From: Neocallimastix lanati (nom. inval.)
Taxonomy: Eukaryota > Neocallimastigomycota > Neocallimastigomycetes > Neocallimastigales > Neocallimastigaceae
Length of the DNA stretch: 22,500 nt
Assembly: GCA_016946835.1 (NCBI GenBank)
Contig: JACVTC010000017.1
Span: 45,001-67,500 of the forward strand
Direction: 5' to 3'
In this document: positions 10,330 to 22,376 of the stretch, in pieces
Layout of the letters: each line of letters starts with the position of its first letter
Numbering within the stretch: the stretch's first letter is position 1
Notes under the pieces: generated by a model
Seen by the model: only the letters and a program-made list of their open reading frames with translations
What the model was told of the DNA's origin: nothing
Database searches by the model: none
Program-made: the position numbers and the translations under genes

Positions 10330-10711
10330 TATTTTACTATTATTTATTTTATTTTATTTTACTATTATTTATTTTATTTTATTTTACTATTATTTATTTT
10401 ATTTTATTTTATTTTATTTTATTTTATCTTATTTTATTTTATTTTATTTTATTTTATTTTATTTTATTTTATTCAATCTGTACTTAATATTTATATTTCA
10501 ACTATTTATTTTATTTTATTTTATTTTATTCAATCTGTACTTTATATTCATATTTCAACTATTTATTTTATTTTATTTTATTTTATTTTATTTTATTTAT
10601 TAATTTATTTATTTATTTATTTATTTATTTTTTTTTTTTTTTTTTATTTTATTTTGTTCAATCTGTACTTTATATTTATATTTCAACTATTTATTTTATT
10701 TTATTTTAAAT
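10330..10711. repeat. TTTTA pentamer array with embedded CAATCTGTAC units
   Basis: TTTTA/ATTTT pentamers fill this block. Within them a non-simple segment of about 35 bp, beginning CAATCTGTACTT and ending TTTCAACTATTTATT, recurs at 10474, 10531 and 10659. The first two are 57 bp apart and the third is 128 bp further on, separated by a longer pentamer and poly-T run. An ACTATTATTTATTTT unit also repeats in the first 70 bp. Plus-strand frames rich in Phe/Tyr/Leu here are repeat artefacts. Confidence 0.92.
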
Positions 10712-10929
10712 AATTAAAATCAATAATATTAATTTTATTATTTAAAGATAAATATTAGTTTAATATGTCCTTAAAGATAAATGTTAATATTCATAATATG
10801 TAATATTCGTAAAGATTTTGGTAAATAAAAAAATATCTTATTTTATAAACATTTTATATATTTAACAAAACTAATTAAATAAATGATCTTAAAAAAAACG
10901 GATTTGTTATTAAATAATATTAATGTGAA

Positions 10930-11163
10930 CAATTAAATACAATCATACATAATTATATATTCTTGTTTATATTATTACATTAAATATAATCATACATAAT
11001 TATATATTCTTGTTTATATTATTACATTAAATACAACTATATATAATTATATATTCTTGTTTATATTATTATATTAAATACAACTATATATAATTATATA
11101 TTCTTGTTTATATTATTATATTAAATACAACTATATATAATTATATATTCTTGTTTATATCAC
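10930..11163. repeat. 47-bp minisatellite, five copies
   Basis: The word CTTGTTTATATTATTA recurs at 10962, 11009, 11056 and 11103, with CTTGTTTATA again at 11150, each exactly 47 bp apart. The first two copies share ATCATACATAATTATA, whereas the last three have ACTATATATAATTATA, so the array holds two subtypes ordered along its length. The copies are otherwise near-identical. Confidence 0.95.
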
Positions 11164-12029
11164 AAATTAAAAACAATTTTGTATATTTTTTTTTTTTTTA
11201 TTTTGGATTATTCGTTACACAAATAAAAAATGATTTTTGTAATAATAATTTTATTTATAATTTTATTTTTATACATGACTAATTTTTATATTTATTAAGG
11301 TTCATATATAATTGATATCAAAAGAAAAATTATTGATGAATTTTAATGACTATGAAAATTTTCATAATTTTAAATATTTTATAATAATTTTTCCATTCCT
11401 TTTTTTTTTTTTTTTTTTTTATTACTTTTTAATTTTTTTTTTTTTTTATTCATTATTATTATTATTATTATTATTATTTATTAAAAAAGAATATTTTCTT
11501 TTTCTTTTATTTATAATAAATTATTTCTTTTTATTATAAGGAAAGAAAGAATTAAATATAATATTATAATAATAAAATGTAAAAAAAAAAGAAAATATTT
11601 ATAATAAAGTTAATTTTTACAAATGTAATAATAATAAATTAAGAAAAAAATTTATAATTATAATAATAAATTAAGAAAACATTTTAAAAGTATAATAATA
11701 ATAATATTTTTTTTTTTTAAAAAAAAAAAAGGATTAAATTATTATTATAAATTGTTTGATATAATAAAATTATTTATTAAATCAAATATAATATTATTAT
11801 TATAAATTGTTTGATATAATAAAATTATTTATTGAATCAAATATAATATTAAAATAAATGTAAAATATTTAAACATTCTAATTTAATAATAAGAATATTT
11901 TACATTTTTTTTGTCAAAAAAAAAAAATAAAAAAAAAAAAAAAAAAATACGGTAGATAATTGTTTATAAATAAAAATTGAATTTTGCATAAAAATAAAAA
12001 GATAATATAAAATAGTAAAAATAGAAACA
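11164..12029. other. AT-rich spacer upstream of the acyltransferase gene
   Basis: I see no supportable gene. Contents are poly-T and TTA runs (11398-11480), a 55-bp duplication listed separately, and poly-A tracts (11925-11947). A 75-codon plus-strand frame at 11312-11539 is mostly Phe and Leu from these tracts and was not accepted. Confidence 0.6.
11739..11853. repeat. 55-bp tandem duplication
   Basis: A unit containing ATTGTTTGATATAATAAAAT followed by TATTTATT and AATCAAATATAATAT occurs twice, with ATTGTTTGAT starting at 11751 and 11806. The copies differ at few positions (ATTAAATC versus ATTGAATC). Confidence 0.9.
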
Positions 12030-12147
12030 AACAAACAAAACAAAACATAAGCAAAAACAAAAACAAAAACAAACAAAAGAAAAAAAGAAAAGAGAAAAAT
12101 AATAATAAATTATAATTTAAATTAATTTAAATTAAAATATAATTACA

Positions 12148-12190
<43 letters not shown>

Positions 12191-12300
12191 TAAATATATA
12201 ATATATATATATAACCAAAAAATAAAAGATAAAAATTTGAATTTGAATATAAAATATAAAATATCTAAATTCATTTTATTTTTTATAAATAATTTTGAAA
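12025..12300 (+). promoter_or_regulatory. A-rich, T-poor leader upstream of the acyltransferase gene
   Basis: Positions 12025-12105 on the plus strand are strongly A-rich and T-poor, with repeated CAAAAA and CAAA units (for example AAAACAAAAACAAAAACAAA). An AAT microsatellite (12150-12189) and a short TA run follow before the ATG at 12301. T-poor A-rich leaders suit an unstructured 5' untranslated region, so this is probably transcribed leader or core promoter. The transcription start cannot be placed from sequence. Confidence 0.4.
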
Positions 12301-13662
12301 ATGGAACAAAGTAATAATGAAGATGTCACCATGGAAATATTAAATAATAGTAATAATGATAATAATGATATAAATGAAAATGTAGATAATTTTGGTGATT
12401 TTGATTTGGAAAATGAAATTATTGAATTAACACAAATTGTAAATTCAGATTCTGAATCAATAATTAATACGGATTTAGAATTAAATATTGAAGAAGAAAA
12501 TCAAGGATTATTGGCAAATGAAGAAATAAATATACCACTTCAAAATTTAAATATGAAAGATAGTTCAAATAATAATAAGCGTCAATACTGGATAGATGCC
12601 TTACGTATTGTATCAAGTTATATGGTAGTTCTTGTTCATTGTTCATCATATGCTATTTTTGAAGTACCAATCTTTACATCACCATGGTATGGTTTAATGT
12701 TTTGGGATGCTATGAGTAGAGCTTGTGTTCCTTTATTTGTTATGATAAGTGGTATTCTCTTTTTAGATCCTAAAAAAGAAATTTCATTAAAAAAACTTTA
12801 TAAGAAGTATATATTTCGTATATTTAAAAATATTGTTTTTTGGAATATATTTTATGCTACCATTGTTAAATATCTAATTAATCCATTCAACTTAAGTTAT
12901 AGCTGGGGTTTCCACAATATAACTGAATTTATAACTGATGTATTATACGGTAAATTCCATATATGGTATTTATACATGTGTATTGGATTATATGCAATGA
13001 CTCCATTAATAAAAGCCTTTACCAGTAATGAAGTGACAATGAAATACTTTATTGCTTTGGGACTTACAATTGTTCAAATCGTTCCATATGTTTCAAATAT
13101 ATTCAGAGATTTTATACCAAATTTATACTTTAAGGAAGTTGGTGAAGTTATGGGTAAATTAATGATCTATATAGCCTATGGATATACTATTTATTATGCA
13201 TTAGGTTATTATTTAAATCAATTAGAAATTAAAAGAAAATCAGTTTTCGTCATAATATATAGTCTTGGTCTTATTAATTTAGGTTTAACCTATTTCTTTA
13301 AAGTTTTTTTAAGTCTTAAATATCAACAAGAATACACCATATACGGAGATTATAATTCATTTAATGTTTGTATATGTGCTATTTCTATATTCATTTTCTT
13401 TAAATATGTTGTGGGAAAGATTTTAAATAAGCTATTTCAAATTAAAGGATTTAAAACCCTGCTATTAACACTTTCAGATTTATCTTTTGGAATATATTTA
13501 ATTCATATTTTCTATTTTGATATATTCCGTGTTTTGAAATTTAATTCTTATTCATTTAATCCCTTCATATGCTCACCAATTCATGCTTTATGTATATGGA
13601 TAAGTGGTGCTATTACAGTATATCTAATGAAGAAATTACCAATATTAAAAAATTTTGTTTAA
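12301..13662 (+). CDS. Integral membrane acyltransferase (acyltransferase 3 family, bacterial WecH-like)
   Basis: A 453-residue protein, intact and without introns. The ATG at 12301 is preferred; the frame extends only two codons upstream to a TTG. Residues 1-95 are acidic and Asn-rich, probably a disordered cytosolic tail. From residue 96 the sequence follows the acyltransferase 3 (PF01757-type) pattern: YWIDALRIVSSYMVVLVHCS places the key His at 113 in TM1, SRACVPLFVMISGILF (139-154) is the characteristic second block with Arg140, FHIWYLYMCIGLYAMTPLI (219-237) is a further signature, and LSDLSFGIYLIHI (391-403) ends the core. About ten membrane helices are expected. The family moves acyl groups, usually acetyl, from acyl-CoA to sugars or other hydroxyls across a membrane; the acceptor here is unknown, with a cell-wall or secreted glycan plausible. 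The core resembles bacterial O-acetyltransferases, so ancient horizontal transfer with a later host-type N-terminal tail is my inference. Neighbours are repeats, giving no functional hint. Confidence 0.93.
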   Translation: MEQSNNEDVTMEILNNSNNDNNDINENVDNFGDFDLENEIIELTQIVNSDSESIINTDLELNIEEENQGLLANEEINIPLQNLNMKDSSNNNKRQYWIDALRIVSSYMVVLVHCSSYAIFEVPIFTSPWYGLMFWDAMSRACVPLFVMISGILFLDPKKEISLKKLYKKYIFRIFKNIVFWNIFYATIVKYLINPFNLSYSWGFHNITEFITDVLYGKFHIWYLYMCIGLYAMTPLIKAFTSNEVTMKYFIALGLTIVQIVPYVSNIFRDFIPNLYFKEVGEVMGKLMIYIAYGYTIYYALGYYLNQLEIKRKSVFVIIYSLGLINLGLTYFFKVFLSLKYQQEYTIYGDYNSFNVCICAISIFIFFKYVVGKILNKLFQIKGFKTLLLTLSDLSFGIYLIHIFYFDIFRVLKFNSYSFNPFICSPIHALCIWISGAITVYLMKKLPILKNFV

Positions 13663-14619
13663 ATTTTAAAAGTAATACCAATATATAAATATATATATAT
13701 ATTTTATAGAAAAAAAATAATAATAATATTAAATACTTTAAAAAATTAATATTATTATATATATATAATAATTAATAAATAATAATTATTAACTAATGAT
13801 AATAATAATAATAAAGCTTTTTTTTTTTAATAATATATAATAACAATAATAAAAAGCGAAAGCAAAAACAAAAAACAAAAGCAAAAAAAAAAAAAAAAAT
13901 AATAATAATAATAATAACATAAAATAAATTAAGTTAAAAAACATTTTATTAATGTTTTTAATTAAATCTAATAAACAAAAATATAAATCAAAAAAAAAAA
14001 AAAAAAGAATTTTTTATTTTTTAAGATTTTTTATTTTTATTTTTATTTTTATTTTTATTTTTATTTTTATTTTTAATTTTTTATTTTTTTATTTTTATTT
14101 TTATTTTTTTCTTTTTTGTTGTTATTGTTGTTGTTTTTACAATTGTTTGTTGGTTAATTATTCATGGTATTTAATAATTATAGTCTTTCATTTTATTATT
14201 ATTTTAGTTATTGAGATATTTTATTTTTGAATTTTAAAAATTTCCCACTCAAAAAAAAAAAAAAAAAAAAAAAATTAAAGTTACCTTGATTAACTAATTA
14301 AAAAGAATGTTACACAAAAGTATTACTAATTTTTTTATAATTATATTTTATATATATGGGAAGTAATGTATGTACATTAAGATATTATAATGTTTTCTTA
14401 ATGATATAATGTATGTAATAGATTAAATATTGTTAAAATAATAATCATTAATATATATAAAATAATAAATAAATAAATAAATATTGATATAATAATATAA
14501 ATTTCGTGTGTGTGTATAGCACATTCTGTGTGACTCATTAACATTTTATAATATTTGATAATATTTGATAATATTTTATTATACTTTATATAGATACAAA
14601 AAATATTGATTTCATATTT
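13663..14619. other. 3' flank of the acyltransferase gene and AT-rich spacer
   Basis: Simple-sequence DNA: AAT runs, an A-rich GCAAAAACAAAAAAC stretch (13855-13900) resembling the leader composition, a TTTTTA hexamer run (14030-14085) and a poly-A tract (14251-14273). The 92-codon Phe/Ile-rich plus-strand frame at 13952-14230 is produced by the hexamer run. Candidate AATAAA polyadenylation signals are everywhere and none can be singled out. Confidence 0.6.
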
Positions 14620-15862
14620 AAATAATAAATAATAAATAATAAATAAATAATAAATAATAAATAATAATCAATAAATAGTATAATAAATAAGAAATAATAA
14701 ATAATAAATAATAAATAATAAATAATAAATAATAAATAATAAATAATAAATAATAAATAATAAATAATAAATAATAAATAATTGAATAATAAATAATAAA
14801 TAATAAATAATAAATAATAAATAATAAATAATAAATAATAAATAATAAATAATAAATAATAAATAATAAATAATAAATAATAAATAATAAATAATAAATA
14901 ATAAATAATAAATAATAAATAATAAATAATAAATAATAAATAATAAATAATAAATAATAAATAATAAATAATAAATAATTGAATAATAAATAATAAATAA
15001 TAAATAATAATAAATAATAAATAATAAATAATAAATAATAAATAATAAATAATAAATAATAAATAATAAATAATAAATAATAAATAATAAATAATAAATA
15101 ATAAATAATAAATAATAAATAATTGAATAATAAATAATAAATAATAATAAATAATAAATAATAAATAATAAATAATAAATAATAAATAATAAATAATAAA
15201 TAATAAATAATAAATAATAAATAATAAATAATAAATAATAAATAATAAATAATAAATAATAAATAATAAATAATAAATAATAAATAATAAATAATAAATA
15301 ATAAATAATAAATAATAAATAATAAATAATAAATAATAATAATAAATAATAAATAATAAATAATAAATAATAATAATAAATAATAAATAATAAATAATAA
15401 ATAATAAATAATAAATAATAAATAATAAATAATAAATAATAAATAATAAATAATAAATAATAAATAATAAATAATAAATAATAAATAATAAATAATAAAT
15501 AATAAATAATAAATAATAAATAATAAATAATAAATAATAAATAATAAATAATAAATAATAAATAATAAATAATAAATAATAAATAATAAATAATAAATAA
15601 TAAATAATAAATAATAAATAATAAATAATAAATAATAAATAATAAATAATAAATAATAAATAATAAATAATAAATAATAAATAATAAATAATAAATAATA
15701 AATAATAAATAATAAATAATAAATAATAAATAATAAATAATAAATAATAAATAATAAATAATAAATAATAAATAATAAATAATAAATAATAAATAATAAA
15801 TAATAAATAATAAATAATAAATAATAAATAATTAAATAATAAATAATAAATAATAAATAAAA
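14620..15862. repeat. 1.2-kb TAAATAA heptamer satellite
   Basis: About 175 tandem copies of the seven-base unit TAAATAA form the largest repeat block in the window. Most units are identical. An interruption AATAATTGAATAATAAAT occurs with ATTG at 14781, 14978 and 15122 (197 and 144 bp apart). The last two are each followed within about 30 bp by a phase slip TAATAATAAA, so these stretches were copied as blocks. Further slips are near 15335 and 15370, and one T substitution (AATTAAATAA) is near 15832. Stops in every frame of the plus strand rule out coding there. Confidence 0.96.
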
Positions 15863-17127
15863 TAATGATAATAATTTCAGTTCATTATTTAATTAATATT
15901 TTTATTTTATTTTTCCTTTTTTTTTTTTTTTTTATTTCATTTTTTTTTTAAAAATAATTTTTAAATATTTAAATAAAAAATAAAAAAAATAAAAAAATTT
16001 TTTCTTTTCTTTTTTTTTTTTTTTTTTTATTAGACTAGGAAGAGAATACACTTCCAGTGTTTTATTAAATAAGTAATTATATTTTTATGTATTAACATTT
16101 TTTTTTAAAAAAAAAAAATTACAAAATAGTATATATAAATTAACAAATAAAAAAATAAAATGTATATAAAAGATAAAGTAAAATAAAAAAAAAAAAAATA
16201 ATAAAAATTTTAAATAATAAAAAAATTTTTTTTTTTTTTTAATTAATCATAGAGAATTTAATGTAGTAATAAAGAATAACAATAAGTTAAAAAGTTTAAA
16301 AAAAAAAAAAAATTAGGTGTGATGTATACCATGTGTAGTAAACATGATCACCATTTAAAATCTTAAAATAATAAAATAAAAAAAAAAAGTTAAAACATCT
16401 TTAAAATAAATAGTATGTTGTACATTATTAAAAAAAAAAAAATTCTGTACAATGATAAAGTTGATTATAATAAATTTAGAGTTTTTGGTTGCCATGTGTA
16501 TTTTTTCGTTCCAAAACAATTTTAGAAATAAAAAACATTACTAAAAAAAAAAAAAAAAATTTTTTTAAAAACTTTGTCAATATTTTATTTATTTATTTAT
16601 TTATTTAATACATTTATATATATACATTTATTTAATTTATTATTTTATTTACTTATTTATTTTATATTTACTTATTATTTTATTATTTTTTATTTTATTT
16701 ACACTATTTTATTTTTATTTATAATATATATTTATTTTTTTTTTTTTTCTCTTTACTTAAATTGTTGTTCATTATAATTGAAAATATTTAATAAAATTAT
16801 TATTTTTAATTTATTAATAATAATAATTTTATTATATTAAAAAATTATTATTTTTAATTTATTAATAATAATAATTTTATTATATTAAAAAATTATTATT
16901 ATTTTTATTATTATTATTTTTGTATTAGTATTACTATTATTAATAATCATTTAAGAGGATTAAATATATTTCATATTAGAAGAAATAATAATTTCTTTTT
17001 TTTTAATATATATATTTATTTACTTGATATTATATTATAAAATAGTTAATAATAATATTATATTAATATTCTTTTTAATAATATTTAATAATTTTTTTTT
17101 TTTTTTTTTAATAATTAAATTTACTTT

Positions 17128-17161
<34 letters not shown>

Positions 17162-17262
17162 AGTTTATATTCTACTTTTTTTTATTTATTTTTTTTTATT
17201 AATAATTAATAGAATATATTGCCATTACTTTGTACTCTGGAGGATAATCTTATTTCATAAAC
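15863..17262. other. AT-rich intergenic spacer
   Basis: I see no gene. Poly-T and poly-A tracts alternate (15918-15933, 16011-16028, 16220-16240, 16543-16559). Two GC-bearing islands stand out, GACTAGGAAGAGAATACACTT (16033) and GGTTGCCATGTGTATTTTT (16488), but neither extends into a coding frame. A 48-bp duplication is listed separately, and a (TA)n run lies at 17135-17158. Confidence 0.6.
16797..16897. repeat. 48-bp tandem duplication
   Basis: A segment containing TTTTTAATTTATTAATAATA followed by ATAATTTTATTATATTAAAA occurs twice in perfect tandem. The word TTTTTAATTT starts at 16803 and 16851. Confidence 0.93.
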
Positions 17263-18259
17263 TTAGTTACATTTACCAAAGTGCTTATCACAACCAGCTC
17301 CACAATGACTGGCGGTGGTACCACAGTAACCGTATTGAGAACAACATTGATTCTTTGGACAGGCATAGCCATTGACAAAACCACAACGACCATCAGAAGA
17401 AGTTTGACCCTTATAGTCATTTATTTTGGATAGGACACTGGTACAGACACCGTAACTGTATTGACAGCCAATTTTATTGTTGTCGATGTGATAATCACCA
17501 CAAGTACCATTGGATAAACAGGGACGGTCATTTGGGCATCTTAAACCGTTAGTGGATCCACATTTTCCATTGGTGGTAGTATTACTATTTAATGGAGCAC
17601 AACGGCCATATTCCAATTGACAGTCAGTACTGCAGTATGCATTTGTAGTACCACAATAGCCCTTCTTACTACAACATTTATTGTTACAAAGAAGATTTTT
17701 ACCATTGATATAACCACAACGATCATTGGTTGTAAAAGCAATATTATCTACACTAACAGTTCTTTTTGACGTCCTCCTCATCAAAATGTGTAAAAACAAT
17801 ATTAGAACAGTTACCATGCTTGATAATCAGTTTTTTATTATTGGTACTAGTCACAGTATTGGTACCTTGTTTTAAGAGAACCTTATCAAACTTTAAATTT
17901 GATAATTTAACTTTACTGGTACCACTTATGTGAGCATATTGAATGAAATAAACTTGATAGTTTACAATACATCTGAGATAAGCATTAATATCTATGGTAA
18001 AACTATTATTAACTTTTATATCGTCATTTTTTTTGAGCTTCTAGCATTATCAAGATAACAATTTTTAAATTCACCATAATGAAATCTGCCCATCGTATCG
18101 AATTCAACGGTACAACCACCACTTAAATTACATTTATTTCCCCAAGCACCATAAAAATTAATAAGACCATCGTTAGCTTTAGCATCACCAGTGATGACTT
18201 TATTCAAACCGAAGGTTACAAAGTTGGCAAGAGCAAATAAAAAATAAAGATTTTCTCAT
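17263..18259 (-). pseudogene. Secreted chitin-binding protein (three hevein/CBM18 domains), three frameshifts
   Basis: Translated in pieces from ATG 18259-18257 to TAA 17265-17263. The start reads MRKSLF and, after a frameshift, FLFALANFVTFG, a typical signal peptide. A domain of ~150 residues that I do not recognise follows (four or more Cys, for example GAWGNKCNLSGGCTVEF). The C-terminal 184 codons carry hevein-type (CBM18) domains: domain 1 at 17721-17599 and domain 3 at 17388-17269 have the full eight-Cys pattern with CCS-x3-GYCG; domain 2 (17562-17443) is degenerate, lacking CCS and having six Cys. CBM18 binds chitin or GlcNAc oligomers, so a secreted wall-associated role is expected; no catalytic domain is evident. 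The frame is broken three times, at an A6 run in the plus strand (18239-18244), T8 (18027-18034) and T5 (17763-17767), each needing a one-base change. There is no in-frame nonsense change and every Cys in domains 1 and 3 is kept, so either decay is recent or these are homopolymer sequencing errors. Confidence 0.85.
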
Positions 18260-18806
18260 TTTTTTTTTTTTTTTTTTTTTTTTTTTATTAAATGTTTTGA
18301 TTTGTTAACTTTAATTTAATTTTTTTTTTTATTTTTTAATAAAATTATATTAATTTATTTATTTGTTTAAACAAATATTTATTAATATCTAAAAATTTTT
18401 AGATATTTAATTAATAATTTTTTTTTTTTTTTTTTATTTTTTGATTTAAATTTTTTTATTTTAGGGAAAATTATCAGTTCTTTTATAGTTTTTTATTTAT
18501 ATATATATATATTCATTTTTTTTATCTTTTATTTTTTTATTTTATATATATATATGTATATTTTTTATATATTTTCTACTCCACTTTGATTTCATTTTTT
18601 TTTTTTTCTTTTTTATTTTTGCATAAATCTATTCTTTATATGGACTAATTGAATGTGTCATCTTGTTATTAAAAGTTGAATCAAGCATAAAAAATAATTA
18701 AAAAAAAAAAATTAAAAAAAAATTAAATCAAATGAAATAGAAAAAAAGAAAAGAGAAAAAAAAAAAGGAAAAAAGAAAAAGAAAATAATATTAAGCAGCA
18801 GTATAA

Positions 18807-18863
18807 ATAATATGAATAAAGAAAAATAATATAAATAAAGAAAAATAATTTGAATAAAGAAAA
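18807..18863. repeat. 19-bp tandem repeat, three copies
   Basis: ATAATATGAATAAAGAAAA at 18807, 18826 and 18845, each 19 bp and differing by one or two bases (ATATAAAT, ATTTGAAT). A looser fourth element ending AATAAAGAAAA follows at about 18892. Confidence 0.85.
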
Positions 18864-18912
18864 ATTATGTTAATTAAATTTAATAAAGAAAAATTAAATG
18901 AGGAAAAATTTA

Positions 18913-18914
<2 letters not shown>

Positions 18915-18961
<47 letters not shown>
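18915..18961. repeat. Poly-A tract of 47 bp
   Basis: The longest homopolymer in the window, following AATTTAAT and followed by GGAAAAAAAGGAAAAG. A reverse-transcribed tail is conceivable, but no retroelement sequence lies on either side. Confidence 0.95.
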
Positions 18962-18963
<2 letters not shown>

Positions 18964-19483
18964 AAAAAAAAGGAAAAGAAAAAGATCTTTCTTTTTTTTT
19001 TTTTTATTTTTTTATTTTTATTTTTTTATTTTTATTTTTCTTTATTTTGTTAATAAAATTTTATCAAAAAAAAATTTTTTTTTTCTTTCACTTAAATTGT
19101 ATCTTTCTATGATTTAATTTAATTATTAAATTTAGAATAAGAATAATTAGAAAAGTTTAAAAAAAAGAAAAAATTATTTAAATATATTTTTTATATTTTT
19201 ATATCTGACTATCTATCTATAAATAAATATATAAATATGTAAATATTTTATTATTATAAAATTATCTCTTTAATAATTTTTTTATTATCTGCTGTATTTC
19301 ATTTATTAAAAAAAAAAAAAAAAAAAAAAAAAAGAAAAAGAAAAAACTTTTATTCTTTATAAATATATCATTTATTATTTATATTATTTAAAAAAAAAAA
19401 ATTCTATTTAATTATAAAAAATTAATATAAATATGTTTCAAATTGTTTTTTTTATTTATATATAATGAACTTTTCTATTTTAT

Positions 19484-19519
<36 letters not shown>

Positions 19520-19834
19520 AAATATTGGATATTTTACTATAATATTAAAAAAAATCTTTTTAATTATAAAATATATAAATTTTATTAACTCATTATTCAT
19601 ATTTATTTCATATATAATCAATTTTTTTTATAATTTTTTAAAAACTTTTAATAATTTTAATATAAAGAATACCATATATTTAAAATTATTTAGAAATAAT
19701 AGTACTGTTACTATTATTGCCGTTTTATTATATTAAATAATTTTATTTTTAATTTTGTTTTTATTTTTATTATTATGATGATGATGATACAGTAAAAAAG
19801 GAAAAGTAATAATAGATAGTAAATAATAAATGAT

Positions 19835-19874
19835 AGAGAATATATATGTATACATGTATACATTAACTTTCTCT
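19835..19874. promoter_or_regulatory. Palindrome/hairpin just 3' of the receptor stop codon
   Basis: ATGTATACATGTATACAT (19846-19863) is a perfect 18-bp palindrome. It is flanked by AGAGAA (19835-19840) and TTCTCT (19869-19874), which can extend the stem after a short internal loop. It lies about 60-100 bp downstream of the receptor stop in that gene's direction, so it would sit in the 3' untranslated region. A role in transcript end formation or stability is speculation. Confidence 0.35.
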
Positions 19875-19934
19875 CTTTAGGTATTATTAATTTTATTATT
19901 TCTTTTTTTTTTTTTTTTTCTTTTTTTAATGTAT

Positions 19935-22376
<2,442 letters not shown>

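Larger units (their letters stand above)
18260..19834. other. AT-rich spacer between the chitin-binding and receptor genes
   Basis: I see no supportable gene. The stretch holds a 28-bp poly-T directly upstream of the chitin-binding start codon (A-rich in sense, 18259-18286), (TA)n runs, a 19-bp repeat, a 47-bp poly-A (18915-18961) and other homopolymers. The plus-strand frames at 18867-19112 (poly-Lys) and 19443-19736 arise from homopolymers and were not accepted. Confidence 0.6.

Noticed and set aside
10325-10603. 92-codon plus-strand hydrophobic frame
   Set aside because: Composed of TTTTA pentamers and the embedded CAATCTGTAC units; no independent coding signal.
10930-11163. Possible CRISPR-like array (47-bp period)
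   Set aside because: The whole unit repeats with no unique spacers, and the context is a eukaryotic AT-rich genome; it is a minisatellite.
12464-12649. 61-codon minus-strand frame inside the acyltransferase gene
   Set aside because: Antisense shadow of the N-terminal coding region; no recognisable motif.
13952-14230. 92-codon plus-strand Phe/Ile-rich frame
   Set aside because: Generated by a TTTTTA hexamer run and poly-T; no conserved feature.
17763-18244. Introns as an explanation for the frame breaks in the chitin-binding gene
   Set aside because: Protein-like sequence continues on both sides of each break with no missing segment, and no GT-AG pair fits; single-base indels in homopolymers explain all three.
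18915-18961. Poly-A tail of a processed retrocopy
   Set aside because: No gene-derived or retroelement sequence precedes the tract on either strand, and homopolymers of similar length are common here.
18867-19112. 81-codon plus-strand frame with poly-Lys
   Set aside because: It reads through the 47-bp poly-A tract and following poly-T; simple-sequence artefact.
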